A stretch of DNA of 64,000 bases from Mesodorylaimus sp. YZB2_4 (Eukaryota; Nematoda; Enoplea; Dorylaimida; Dorylaimidae): assembly GCA_030248295.1 (NCBI GenBank), contig JASANH010000838.1, positions 186,001 through 250,000 of the forward strand. Reading direction: 5' to 3'. Shown one piece after another: positions 22,049 to 32,358 of the stretch. Position numbers and translations under genes: made by a program. Within the stretch, counting starts at the first letter, position 1; each line of letters starts with the position of its first letter. The notes beneath the pieces are model-generated. The model made no database searches. It was not told the origin of the DNA and saw only the letters and a list, made by a program, of their open reading frames with translations.

Positions 22049-22745
22049 ATGGTCGTAGTCTGTACTCGTACTCTTCCTCGCCAACTATCTGAGGCGTTGG
22101 ACTTAAAAAGGGTACCAAATCCACGCGTATTCTTTGATATTGCGGTGGACGAAATACCGTTGGGAAGGGTCGTGTTGGAATTGGATATGGAAAGGGCGCC
22201 CAGGACCAGTGCCAACTTTTTGGCTCTGTGTAAGGGCAGCCACAGGAGGACTGTTGGTAAGAACAAATCAAACATTTACAAATGAGATCTATAGCATGCA
22301 ACTCCTTCCAGATGACCGATTACACTACGATGGGACCATCTTTCATAGAATTGTATCGGGGACATACTTATGTGGAGGTGACATAATCAACCGCAATGGC
22401 ACAGGTGGAATGTCCATCTATGGCGAGACATTCCCTGATGAAAAGACAGGCCTTAGACACGACCATGCGGGAGTATTGTCCATGGTCAACTATGGACCAA
22501 ATTCGAGCAGCTCTCAAGTAAGTTCACTTTGCTCGAACATTTTTATCCAGTGCGAGAGCTCTCCTTTGTTTCAGTTTCTTGTGACTCTTAAACCGATCTC
22601 ATGGATGGACGGGTTTTTTGTGCCTTTTGGAAGAGTGGTCAAAGGGCTGGATGTACTGGAGAAGGTGTGCAATGATTACGGAACTGAGTTGGGTCTGCCA
22701 ACGACCAACGACGTGAAGATAGTTGACTGCGGTCAATTGGCATAG
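22049..22745 (+). CDS. divergent cyclophilin (peptidyl-prolyl isomerase fold)
   Basis: Three exons (22049-22256, 22312-22517, 22575-22745), 194 residues. A 23-residue leader precedes the cyclophilin fold, which starts [10 protein letters not shown] and ends [10 protein letters not shown]. The fold landmarks are clear: [55 protein letters not shown]. By alignment to cyclophilin A from memory of the family, Arg55 and Trp121 are kept, but Phe60-Met61 become Thr-Tyr, Gln63 becomes Cys, Phe113 becomes Leu and His126 becomes Phe. Catalysis and cyclosporin binding are therefore doubtful. The gene is otherwise intact, with conventional introns and a TATA box, so a non-enzymatic binding role is possible. 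A cytosolic location is likely, as the leader is not a typical signal peptide. Confidence 0.9.
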
Positions 22746-23980
22746 ACGGTCTGTCTTGTGTGTATTGTGCAGTGTCTGAACGTGCGAAAATATCCTACCA
22801 GCCCCTGTAAATACCAAAATTCTATGACGTGTTTTGTGTTCTCCTATAGGTCAGATAAGATTAATGAAACCAATATTGACGTTGCGATCCTGAGTCTTAT
22901 AGCGTGAATAAGATTCGTGGATAAAAGGAGACACAAAAGACGCAATCAGCATACGCAGCAAGTATCAGAAGAGGCACACGGAGGACTGGCGCGGGCGACA
23001 TAAGCCTGCAGCAGCTGCCGAAATTTTCTTCGCAGGAGTAAGTCTACCAAGCCAGTTGATTCGAGACCACAGATCTTAATCGTTGATTGTGTTATTGGAT
23101 GCATGAGCTAGTCAATTCTGTTCGGATCCGCTTAACACGTCTGCACAAGTGGCCGAGCTGCATGAAGATGGCCGATTTCATGTAATTGTTTTCTCGCTTG
23201 CTGCTTACGACAAAATGGTGTTTAGGGTTGAGATTGCTTGGATTCTGGCTTCTGGTCTACCAACAGCCATATGGTACTCGCACTGTCCGTGCTCGGTACT
23301 CCGTACTCGCACCATCCGATTGCAGAGAGCGAGCGAAATGTTATGTGAAATCGGTCATCTTCATGCAGCTCGGCGAGTTCAAATGCAGATGTGCTGCTTG
23401 TGGTCCCTTTGTAGAAAGGCGCTATTGAAAAGAGCAATATTCGATCAGAGATGCACTTGAGCCGATGGTATTCCAGCATTCCAGCACCGGGGTTATTAAT
23501 CACAAAGGATTTTGAGTGTCAAAGAAAGCAGGCCTACTTGCGCATCAGAGAGGCCGAGAAAGGGGAAAATAAACCCAGTTCCAGGCCTCGCACCGCACAT
23601 GCATGCACGCGCAAGCCTGACATAAGGCTGATCTGTGTAATAATCGGATGACCATAATGATCAGTGCATCTCCGATGATGTTCATGTAATTAGAGTAGAG
23701 TGGCGTTTATAGCCTAAGTTGTTTTTGCAGGACGAGCCGGAACAATAATGCCTTTTTAGTGACTTCAAAATGCAAGCACTTCGAAGGAAAGAGAGGATAC
23801 TGCATTACTGATCGGTGGCAGGATCTCAAGATTGCTCGCTCATTAGCCAGGTACAACGAGGTCCATTTCGCGCATTTTACTCACACAGAAACTTATCGAC
23901 GTAACATTCTCAAGCCAAAGCCAAACACTAGCACCTCTGAACCTCATCACTCCGCCGTCACTCATCACCTCGCGTTGTCT
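22746..23980. other. intergenic region with a TIR element
   Basis: No supported gene. Contains the inverted-repeat element at about 23130-23400. Confidence 0.5.
23130..23400. mobile_element. non-autonomous TIR element
   Basis: The left segment from about 23140 contains GCCGAGCTGCATGAAGATGG; an imperfect reverse complement lies at about 23324-23390. Similarity extends about 65 bp with mismatches, around a core of about 130 bp with no coding content. The structure fits a MITE; exact ends and target duplication could not be fixed. Confidence 0.5.
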
Positions 23981-24628
23981 TCACACGTTCACAGTAACCG
24001 ACTGCACCGAATGCATTTCGGGCTTGCTGCTGCCGAAGCCGACGGTCATTGACTGGATGCTGACATCGCTCGCGCTGACACGCGCCGTCTCGCTTTTGTT
24101 CACTGTCACCAAACTGGTCCACTGGTCGAGACTGGCATCCACACCAGTCGATGCGTACGAACGCGGTCCGCGAACAGGGATGACGCCCATCTGGAAAGAA
24201 GAGCATGGTTTGTTTCAGGAAGACGGAACTTCGTGAAGCTCACGAGCCCCATTCGGGATAAATACGGCAAAGACCCAGACTCCTTCACCCAAAATTACCT
24301 GGCCGATCGAGCGCGGGGAACCAGCTTCGTCTGCAGTCGATCCTTCGAACAGGCTCGCCGTTTTGGCTGACTGAGGTCCTACTGATTTCGTCTCGTTTGT
24401 GAGCTCGATCGGCGCCGAAGCCTCGATCTGTTGCGGTTGTACGGCAGGCGGCAACGGCTGGTGTTGCTCGAGCGCACTTTGCGCGTCCGGCTTGTGTTTC
24501 TTTCCACATGCGCACATCAAAGCCACCATCACCAAACCGGCCAAAACGGCGACGGCGATCACCACCATCAGCACCATCATCCCGATCGGCGATCCCACGT
24601 CCATCAACGAATCGTGGAGGGGCGCCAT
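23981..24628 (-). CDS. small single-pass membrane protein, unknown function
   Basis: Two exons (24628-24299, 24190-23981), 179 residues from the MAPLHDSLMDV start. A short N-terminus is followed by one transmembrane helix (about residues 14-37, MVLMVVIAVAVLAGLVMVAL) ending in CACGKKHK, then a Ser/Gln/Pro-rich cytoplasmic-type tail. An earlier Met in the same frame at 24721 is possible. Exon 2 is supported by a TTTCCAG acceptor and a frame open to TGA. The gene is transcribed away from the neighbouring membrane-protein gene at 24913, sharing a 284-bp upstream region. No family recognised. Confidence 0.6.
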
Positions 24629-24912
24629 TTCCAATTCCTCGGTCAATGTCTCGACGACGACGCAACTCACGAACCGGCTATCCACCAAGATGAAAAGATG
24701 CGCACTAATGGATCTGATCAATGCACCTGAAGCCGACTTTACAGTTCCGTGTTGGTAAACTATAGTTCATTCAAAAATGCAAGGTGTACTGGACATTGAA
24801 CCTGGTGACCGCCGTAGGCGGGTGAGGGGTTAGAGCGTCGGGATGCGGCTCCGTCCACTTTTTCTGTTTTTTCTTATCGAAGGTGAAGTTTAAGCAGTTT
24901 GCCCGAAGGATC
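24629..24912. promoter_or_regulatory. putative bidirectional promoter region
   Basis: Only 284 bp separate the start codons of two divergent genes that both encode small single-pass membrane proteins, so they probably share regulatory sequence. No TATA box is evident. If the upstream Met at 24721 is used, the region shrinks to about 190 bp. Confidence 0.4.
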
Positions 24913-25660
24913 ATGAGCACGGCCGACTTTTTGATTTCAGGCTCATTGCATGCTCTGCCGATGTCTCCGCATTTCAATCGGTTTGTCGAAACGAGGGTGA
25001 AAGAGAATACGACCGACTTCACCGAATTCTCCCGCACTGACTTTGCGCACTCGACTGTTTCACATCGAAGAGATTGGATAAATTCATCAAGCTCGAGCTC
25101 AGGTAAAATTTAGTCATTTTTGATTCCCTAATCATTTGTTTAGATCCGAATGATGCAGTGCAGGCACAGGAAGGAGGGGAGGCCGGTCATTTGCTGGGGT
25201 CATCGAAGGAACCCAAAGCTTCTGGTAAGCTTGACCTTTTATGAACCGTAAGGAGGTACAGGTCGGTTTCACCAGGGGGAGGTGGCATGGAATGGATTCC
25301 CTGGGTCATAGCGGTTGCCATCGTTGTCCTTGGCCTGCTCATCCTGGGTCTTCTCTTCATCTGCATTCGACGAGAAAGGAGCAAGAAAGATGCAAAACGG
25401 GAAAAGCGGACTGAAAAGAAAGCTACTCCCGCTGAACAAAGTAAGCGACTCCACTTGGGGCGGCCTTAGGCGACTGCAAATACGGCACTCTGCGCGGCTC
25501 GTTTTCAGAGAAACCGATCTCTCCGGACTACAAAGAGGCCAGTCCCAATCGAAGCATGGTGTGCGAGTCATGGAGCGGCCGAAGCGTTGAGGAAGACTAC
25601 AGCACGAACATGACCTCGCACCGAGACAACCAATGGCCCAGTGTCGCGCCAGGCCTTTAG
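24913..25660 (+). CDS. small single-pass membrane protein with basic juxtamembrane segment
   Basis: Four exons (24913-25102, 25144-25224, 25276-25440, 25509-25660), 195 residues. A polar N-terminal half of about 95 residues precedes one transmembrane helix (WVIAVAIVVLGLLILGLLFI). Then come a strongly basic stretch (RRERSKKDAKREKR) and a Ser/Asp-rich tail ending at TAG 25658-25660. The basic side suggests the C-terminus is cytoplasmic. The same frame continues open for 102 codons beyond the TAG (25661-25969), so either readthrough, a missed intron or a nonsense mutation is possible. Head-to-head with the membrane protein on the other strand. No family recognised. Confidence 0.65.
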
Positions 25661-25969
25661 GCCCAAGATACGATCGTGGATGCAGGGTCACCATCTCCTC
25701 TCGCGCATTCTTCGACCGTCGATACAGGTGTCCCTGCCGGATTGATTTTCGCGGTCAGACGAGCTGGTTCATCGCCAAGTGCCCGCAAAGGGCGTAGAAT
25801 TATGATCGAAGCCGATGATAGCCCTTCGATTAGACCGGCGAAAAGGACGGAAGTCTCAATCGTCCGTGAGGACTTGGAGAAAGCTGACCAAAACGACTCT
25901 CCTCACCACACATTGTCTTCAGTTTCGGTGTCTGACCGTGAGAAGGATCAGCAACCCCAAAGAGGTTAA
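25661..25969 (+). other. in-frame open extension after the TAG of the preceding gene
   Basis: 102 codons without a stop in the same frame, ending TAA at 25967-25969. Composition (Ser/Asp/Arg-rich, SSVSVSDREK, IRPAKRTEVS) matches the preceding cytoplasmic tail, suggesting it is or was part of the same protein. Confidence 0.45.
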
Positions 25970-26749
25970 AGAAACTATTCGACGAGTGGCGTCCTCGAAG
26001 AAGTTAGGAATGACGAAGACAGATGTGATAACTCTGTCAGTACTGTGAAATGCTGTATCTGTGCTCAGTAATAACAAAATCTCTTGTGTCTGCGTCTGCT
26101 GGGTCTTTGGTACTCGCGACGATGCTATAACCAATCGTGCTTGCATCTGGTTCAATTCTACGAGAATTGGCGTGGCGTCCCATTTGGGGATGTTCGGTGA
26201 CCTACATCTTGCTCAGTTATCGTAGCATTCGCATTTCGTCCTGTTTGACATCTTTGTTCATTAATCACAACTCTGTTATTTTATGAACCCCATCGTTCCA
26301 GTGTCCTCAGTCTTCTCGGAGGCATGTTGACTTCTGAAAGGACTCTAAAGAGGCAAAATTAGGCTACCAGTACATCCGAATTCCGAGTTAGAGTTACAAT
26401 TTTGAAGTACATACATGCGCGAGTAAGTTTCTAACATTAGAAAGCTGCGTGCAGAGGCCGTATTCATGAAGCGTTTCCTCGTGAGCTTTTTGATGAGGTG
26501 ACCATCTTACAGTGAGGTGACAAAACCTTGTCATTCATGAAACTTTTAAGGTGACCAAGTTGATGTCACTGCTCAGAAAAATCAAGCTTGACTTAAAAAC
26601 GGCATTCATGAAACTTCAGTCGTAAGAAAATAAAGCCAACTCTATAAGGTGACAAGAAAAAATCCTGAGGTGGTCTAGACCACCTCAAAAATTTTATCGT
26701 CGAACTGTTTCTTTTAAGTTGTGATTAAATAAGCTGCGAACAAGCGAAA

Positions 26750-27796
26750 ATGGATTTTCTGGACCTCGACGGAGATTTGGGGCTAATTGAGCAACGACGC
26801 CCAAGTATATTTCGACCTCGCTTCGATGCATTCAACGAATATGACGACAAGGACTTTTTACAACGATACCGCTTCACTAAAGATGGTGTAAATGATCTGT
26901 GCACGCTTTTGCGAGCCGATTTGAGAAGAAACACACATCGTCGACATTCCTTAAGTGTTCAACATCAAGTTTTAGCGGCTCTCCGTTTTTATGGCAGTGG
27001 CGGGCCATATCAGTTGTTGGACGGTGATAGCTTGGGACTGTCTCAACCAAGCGTTTCTCGTGTCCTCACTTCGGTGTCAACAGCGTTATGTCGACGATTG
27101 AATGATTATGTCAAAATTCCTGAAGGGGACCATGCACAAGAATGCGTACGCCAGTTCTACAATATTGCGAAATTTCCTGGAGTGCTTGGATGTATTGACG
27201 GTACGCATATTGCAGTTTTGCCACCATTCGAACATCCTGAGCAATATTTGAACAGGAAGAATTTTTACTCGATCAATGTTCAAGTTGTGTGCGATTATCG
27301 ACTAAAATTCACGAATATCGTGGCAAAGTGGCCTGGATCAACACACGACTCTTTCATTTTGCGACAAAGTGCCTTTTGGAATAGCTTCGAAAATGTCAAT
27401 CGACGCCAGGGCATCATCTTAGGCGACAGTGCTTATCCTTGCCGATATTGGTTGATGACACCTATCGATAGGCCTGCTGCTCCACAGGAACAAAGTTTCA
27501 ACAGAGCCCACAAACGTACTCGAGCCAAGGTTGAGAATGCAATCGGACATTGGAAACGAAGGTTTGGGCTACTTCATGTTCAATCACGTCGAGCACTGAA
27601 GAATGTCTTGCTGGACACAAAGGCCTGTGCTGTTTTGCACAATTTAGCGAAGGAATGGAGCATGCCTGAATTTGAAGGCGAGGATGATGAGGAAAATGAT
27701 GATGATATGAATCCCCCTCACGCAGCCAATGAAAACACAGACGACGCTGGCAAACGGCGTAGGCGTGTTATTGCCTATGCTAATTTCAATTTCTAG
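26750..27796 (+). CDS. PIF/Harbinger transposase (HARBI1-like nuclease)
   Basis: Single uninterrupted exon of 348 residues, the usual size. The DDE nuclease motifs are all present: GCIDGTHI (first Asp), WPGSTHDSFIL, LGDSAYP (second catalytic Asp) and KVENAIGHWKRRF (catalytic Glu). An N-terminal helical region (RFTKDGVNDL, SQPSVSRVL) provides the helix-turn-helix. The tail is acidic, ending in KRRRR. No frameshift or stop, so the enzyme may be active. In this superfamily a Myb-like partner brings the nuclease to the nucleus and the ends; here that partner gene is damaged. Confidence 0.95.
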   Translation: MDFLDLDGDLGLIEQRRPSIFRPRFDAFNEYDDKDFLQRYRFTKDGVNDLCTLLRADLRRNTHRRHSLSVQHQVLAALRFYGSGGPYQLLDGDSLGLSQPSVSRVLTSVSTALCRRLNDYVKIPEGDHAQECVRQFYNIAKFPGVLGCIDGTHIAVLPPFEHPEQYLNRKNFYSINVQVVCDYRLKFTNIVAKWPGSTHDSFILRQSAFWNSFENVNRRQGIILGDSAYPCRYWLMTPIDRPAAPQEQSFNRAHKRTRAKVENAIGHWKRRFGLLHVQSRRALKNVLLDTKACAVLHNLAKEWSMPEFEGEDDEENDDDMNPPHAANENTDDAGKRRRRVIAYANFNF

Positions 27797-27948
27797 CTGT
27801 TTCAATGTGCATACAATGTCACCTTCACAAGTTCACTATTGAATCAACTGCATATGCGAGAATCCGTACCGAATAAAGGCATATTGCCACTGACACTTAT
27901 CAGCCCACTCCCCAGCTCAGTTATCCTCAGATCCCATACAGCTCAATG

Positions 27949-28342
27949 TTATCCTTGATGATCACCAGCAACCTGATTAGTTTCGTCCACGGCGCGGTCA
28001 GGAGCACTTAGTACGGGTAAAGCTTGAATGACGATCGTTGGCTCACGTCGGTAATGCTCTTCCATCAAATCGAAAACAGTACCCACCCGGTCCAGGAGTA
28101 CCTGGAATTTAGCATTGGCATCAATGGTTGAGTTCGCGGCTTCTAACTGGGCCTGTAATACTTGCTGTTGTAGTTGACGAATTTCGATGCTGCTATCTAA
28201 TAAGCTCGATTTTTTCATTGTTAAATTCACGCGCTTAGGCTTGGTTTTCCTCTTGGGTTCATGGTCCCATGAGGAAAGATATATTTTTGACGCAAAAAAA
28301 ATCAGCGATTTCATTTTCTTCCTCATCAGTGAAATTACCCAT
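27949..28342 (-). pseudogene. Harbinger Myb/SANT-like companion, internally deleted
   Basis: On the minus strand an ATG at 28342 starts MGNFTDEEENEIADFF, like the first helix of the Myb/SANT-like domain, and stops within 27 codons. The frame beside it contains a basic segment (KRKTKPKRV) and a coiled-coil C-terminal part (EIRQLQQQVLQAQLEAANS) ending at 27949. Most of the DNA-binding domain is missing and the two parts are out of frame, so the partner protein is not made intact. Confidence 0.65.
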
Positions 28343-28991
28343 TTTCCAAAATAAGAAAGGATTTTCCAAAATAAATCTTATGAGTTTGAGGGCATTAGAC
28401 CACGGTTTGCGCGCTGTTGAAGCTCGTTGCAGTCACCTTAAATTCTAGTGACCTTATTTTATTGCGGTGACTTTCATGAATGGGAGTAAAATTTTAGGCC
28501 TTGCTCGAGTCACCTCACGAGAAACTATGGTGAGCTCACTGGGTTTTTTGCATTTAAGTTCACTGTATTTATAGTCACCTCACACTAAACTCTCTGGTCA
28601 CCTCACCGTAATTACAGCGAGCGTTCATGAATACGGCCTCAGGTTGTTCATGGTACGAAGTGTGCATGTCGTTTGCGACTTAGTTATGATTTTGATCAAC
28701 TTTTGACAGAGCTCAAACAACGAAAGGACACGAAAGAAAGTACAGTGAGATGCAGGATCAATGCAGTAGGGTACTGCGCTATAACCGGTTCCCATCTCTC
28801 GTCAGCAAGACGTCTCAGCTGGGGGCCTGCAAACTCAACCCCACAATCAAGCCATGCTGTACAGCTTTACACTCGCAGGAGCTGGCAGGCGTGTAACTGT
28901 ACAATATCTGGCACTTATAAGGTCGCTTCGCACTACAGTTTAGTCATTCGTGTGCGAAGTCAGTGGATCGTGTGGTCGTCGCAAATCGAGA

Positions 28992-29833
28992 ATGGACCCG
29001 CTGTCGTTCCTGATTCTGTTGTTCGGCGGCGCGCTCATGTTCCTGTTGGTGCACAAGCAGCGAGTCGAAAGCGGACAAGAGGGCCTGCCGTTCGGCCAAC
29101 AAGCCTTCGAACTGATCGATCAGTACTCGGGACTGAATCTGACGCCGATACCTCGAGTTGCTCCACCGCCGCCAGTCGTGCCGCAGCAGCAAGACGCCGG
29201 GCAGCCACCCGTGCTCGCTCCCCCGCCCATGCTCGCTACACCACCGCCAGTGCAAGAACTGCCACCGCCCTTTGGCGCCGACGCAACGCCGCTACCGCCA
29301 GCTGCGCCGCTGCCCCAAGAGGCACCGAAGGAGGGAGAAGAGGAGGGCGCCGACGAAGGAGGGCCGAAGAAGAAAAAGAAGGTAAGTCCTGGAAGGGTCT
29401 GATCCGGTAACTTCAGACTGCACCCTGCATTCTTCCTTTTCAGTCCAAAAAAGGGAAGAAAGGCAGCAAGAAGGGCGGCACTGCGACGGAAGAAGGGGGC
29501 AAAAAGAAGTCGAAGCGGTCCAAGAAGAAGAGCAAAAAGTCGAAGAAGGGCAAAGAGGCCGAGGCGGGAGCGGAACCAGGCGCGCCGGAAGGTGGCGGAG
29601 GGAAGAAGAAGAAGTCGAAAAAGTCGAAACGCAGCAAGAAGTCCAAAGGCGGATCGGAGGCGGGAGGAGAGAGCGGTGGCGAGAAGAAGAAGAAATCGAA
29701 GCGATCGAAGAAGTCCAAGAAGGGCAAGAAATCCAAGAAAGGCAAGAAATCCAAGAAAGGTGGAGCCGAAGTGCCCGAAGGTGGAGCGTCGCCGCCGCCG
29801 CCGCAGCTAGAAGAAGCCCCTGCCGACGTGTGA
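28992..29833 (+). CDS. membrane-anchored Pro-rich, Lys/Ser-repeat protein
   Basis: Two exons (28992-29381, 29444-29833), 259 residues. Starts MDPLSFLILLFGGALMFLLV, one N-terminal hydrophobic anchor, then a Pro-rich region (about residues 55-110). A highly basic tail follows, built from KKSKKS, SKRSKK and KGKKSKK repeats interspersed with Gly/Glu-rich spacers, ending PPPPQLEEAPADV. Low complexity prevents family assignment. A related start in inverted orientation lies at 30348-30480. Similar anchor-plus-charged-tail design is seen at 49780-50869. TTATAAG about 75 bp upstream may act as a TATA element. Function unknown; the tail could bind nucleic acid, membrane phosphates or acidic partners (inference). 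Confidence 0.75.
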
Positions 29834-30174
29834 TGAGCAAGTGATCGTGGGTGATGACTGACCGTTGTACGCTGGCTGTGTCTTCTCTGCCTCTCGAGTT
29901 CTCGCCTGTGTCTTCTGGTGAATGAACAGAACAACGTCGCATAACATGGCTAAATGCAGACAGCGGGGCTGCACTGGCCGTAATGGCAGGCCATTCGTCC
30001 GAATGCAGTTCAGCAGGCAGACGTTGGTCACTCTGCATGCCTTGGCCAGGAGTCGGTGAACGAGAGCGACTTATACAACCTCGCATTGCAAGCCAGGGGC
30101 GTCGAAAATCTCGAACAGAGCATGAGTCTCTTCTTTGCGGTGAGCCACTTCTTCCGCCACTTTCATGAACTTCA
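29834..30174. other. intergenic region, nothing recognised
   Basis: 3' flank of the Lys/Ser-repeat gene, no supported gene. Antisense open frames over 29292-30086 are shadows of the repetitive coding sequence. Confidence 0.5.
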
Positions 30175-30346
30175 TGACTTTCATGAATGGGAGTAAAATT
30201 TTAGGCCTTGCTCGAGTCACCTCACGAGAAACTATGGTGAGCTCACTGGGTTTTTTGCATTTAAGTTCACTGTATTTATAGTCACCTCACACTAAACTCT
30301 CTGGTCACCTCACCGTAATTACAGCGAGCGTTCATGAATACGGCCT
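30175..30346. mobile_element. duplicated right end of the Harbinger element
   Basis: 172 bp read as identical to 28468-28639, including the terminal inverted repeat and subterminal repeats. No left terminal repeat was found. It is either a truncated non-autonomous copy or the product of abortive repair, and recent by its identity. Confidence 0.85.
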
Positions 30347-30480
30347 CTGGGTGCGCTGGTTACACCCACTGTTACGATCAGTACAGTCTCGAACAGCCGA
30401 GGGAGCAGCGAGAGGGAGTCCATTCTCGACTTGCCACGACCACTGTCTTCGCACTGGAATGACAAAACTAGTCTGAGGCC
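30347..30480 (-). pseudogene. inverted fragment of a paralogue of the 28992 gene
   Basis: On the minus strand an ATG at 30423 starts MDSLSLLPRLFETVLIVTVG, resembling the MDPLSFLILLFGG start of the 28992 gene. Similarity continues upstream into non-coding DNA (GTCATTC...GTGCGAAG...CAGTGG...TCGAGAATGGAC in both). The similarity ends at the junction with the Harbinger end at 30346, and the frame then runs to a stop inside the transposon end. It is a truncated copy or a gene broken by the insertion. Confidence 0.6.
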
Positions 30481-31355
30481 ACATACCCAACTACCAAACA
30501 TTGCAGTAAGACGTCAGCTATATCTGGTGCCGAGTCCTGCGGTGCAAAGCTGTGTTGCACTGCTTTCGTGGGGTTTGGGCTTGCATACCTTAACTGATAC
30601 TGTTTCCTGACGAGAGACGGGCATACTTTACTGCAGAAGGTACTCTGCAACTATGACCGCCGCCATCAAAACCAGGAAAAACCAGTCCTAGGAAGAAGAA
30701 CTAGGTAATGGCTCCTGCCGCGATTCAGGAAATGGCGGGCACCTTTTGCTGAAATTTTTGTCTCCCACGAGAATTCTGTTGCTTATTAAGAGCTACTAGT
30801 GCGACCCAATGCGTGTATGCATCCATTTTGCCAGAAAAAATTAGAAGGTTTTGTGATATGGGGATCTAACCAGATGCATTAGGGAAAACCAATCCGAAAT
30901 TGCCCCTTCATTGCCAGAATATTCTTAAAATTGACTGCGAACACAATTCAATGCAATCACAAAAACCTAAGAAATCGAAATCAAAACACTGAATTCATAC
31001 TACTAAAAGCAGAAGCGACAGCGCCCCTAAAACGTAATCCACATGGCTGCTCCTGTTGACGACGTCGCACTCGAAGCATTGTGATTCTCGGAATCCGTCA
31101 ACGGTCTATGAGACGGGACGTACAAAATGGGATTTCCCTCTATATTTCTGCGGCTGGCGCAGGCTGCGGCAGACTGCAAGTTTCTCGCCGCCGACGGAGC
31201 TGCAAAGGCGGAAGCACGATGCCGATGATGCAAAGGCGGAAGCACGATTCCGATGATGCATCGGCGGACATAGTGACGTCGCAGCTTGATGAGACGAACT
31301 AAAAATTCATTTAAAAAAGTACTAACGATCAGTCGAAGATGAGATAGCGAGCTGC
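30481..31355. other. intergenic region with a 28-bp tandem duplication
   Basis: No supported gene. A 28-bp unit (AAAGGCGGAAGCACGAT core) is repeated twice at 31202-31257 with one mismatch. Confidence 0.5.
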
Positions 31356-32358
31356 TTACAGTTTTTCAGAGGGCTGCTTCTTCCCTCTCGCCGATTTCAG
31401 ATGGTGCAATTCGTGCTTAGCGTCTTCGTACTGAAAGGAGAGTAAAGGAGAGGTCGGAGTAAAACATGGGCCTAAATCTAACTTTCAGCATACCTTTCTT
31501 AAATGCTCGTCGCTGCTTCTCTGGTACGCCGCCTTCTCCGTTTCGATCCGAGTCAAAGACCTAAAAGGAGAGCTTGCTGAGCTACAGTACGCCCAATGCA
31601 CACAAACCACACCCACCTCACTCTTGGAGCTTTTTGATTTTGAAGCGCAAAATTTTATTTTCGTCCGCGTAGTCATTCCGCTGTTTTTCTGCCTTGATGG
31701 ATTTGTCTAGAGCCGAAGTAACCGCTCCTTGGGCTTCCTTTAATTGATTCGATAACGAGGAGACCTAGAGCAGAGTAAAAAGTATTGACAGCTGTCCATA
31801 CAAAAGGGTCATCTTGGCATGCGAGTAGCTAGCCAGTAGAACGGTGCTCCTGGCCTGAGCGAAGGCTTCAGTCTCACGACAGTCTCAGTCGTCAGTCGTC
31901 AGTCTCTTTGTAAGAAATTGCCTAATCCTGACCAGTTTTCTTTTTGTGCTGGGTCTGCCCTGATGGCGTGGCGGGGCCGGCAGGCTGAAAAACTGATTTG
32001 CTAAATCCTATCCCCTCGCATTTCAATATCAGGACTGTATCGCTCCTACAGCTTTCTCATGGGCAAGGGCCCAGCTAGCCCACCTTCTGGAAGCCAAGCA
32101 AGACCATACCTGTTCTTTCAGCACTTGATTTTCGTGAACGATCGGAACTGATGACGAGCCTTGGTTTTCCTCGACCCAATTGAAGAATACTTTTTCGACG
32201 ACATCGGCTCGCGTGGCATTTCCTCTGCAAACTATGCATCGGCCATGGCGTTCCAACCACCTGATAATGCAATCGAGACAAAAAGTGTGCCCGCACTTCA
32301 AGACGGCGATACTCCGCAAATCGATTGCTTTCAAACAAACGCTACATTGACAATGCAT
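31356..32358 (-). CDS. RING-finger coiled-coil protein, TRAIP-like, short
   Basis: Four exons (32358-32110, 31764-31622, 31560-31494, 31430-31356), 177 residues. The first 55 residues are a C3HC4-type RING finger: CSVC near the start, CGHTFCLDC, then CIVC. It is followed by VVEKVFFNWVEE, which matches the IxKxFF segment after the RING in TRAIP-type ubiquitin ligases. The rest is a predicted coiled coil (LKEAQGAV...IRFKIKKLQESLTRIE style heptads) with a basic end. TRAIP is a nuclear E3 ligase acting at stalled replisomes and is much longer, so this is a truncated paralogue, a worm-specific short form or an incomplete model. RING Cys and His ligands are all present, so ligase function is plausible. 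No lesions seen. Confidence 0.8.

Larger units (their letters stand above)
26455..28639. mobile_element. PIF/Harbinger DNA transposon, 2.2 kb
   Basis: A complete element. Terminal inverted repeats share 16 perfect bp (AGGCCGTATTCATGAA) at 26455-26470 and 28624-28639, flanked by a 3-bp direct CAG on both sides (26452-26454 and 28640-28642). Subterminal GAGGTGAC repeats occur at both ends. It carries an intact transposase (+) and a broken Myb/SANT-like companion gene (-), the usual two-gene organisation of the superfamily. Confidence 0.93.

Noticed and set aside
25187-25694. Antisense frame opposite the membrane-protein gene
   Set aside because: Opposite a well-spliced gene; its Cys/Ser/Arg-rich composition is a shadow pattern.
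29292-30086. Antisense Ser/Phe/Pro-rich open frames opposite the Lys/Ser-repeat gene
   Set aside because: Complement of AAG/GAA-rich coding repeats; no splice or family support.
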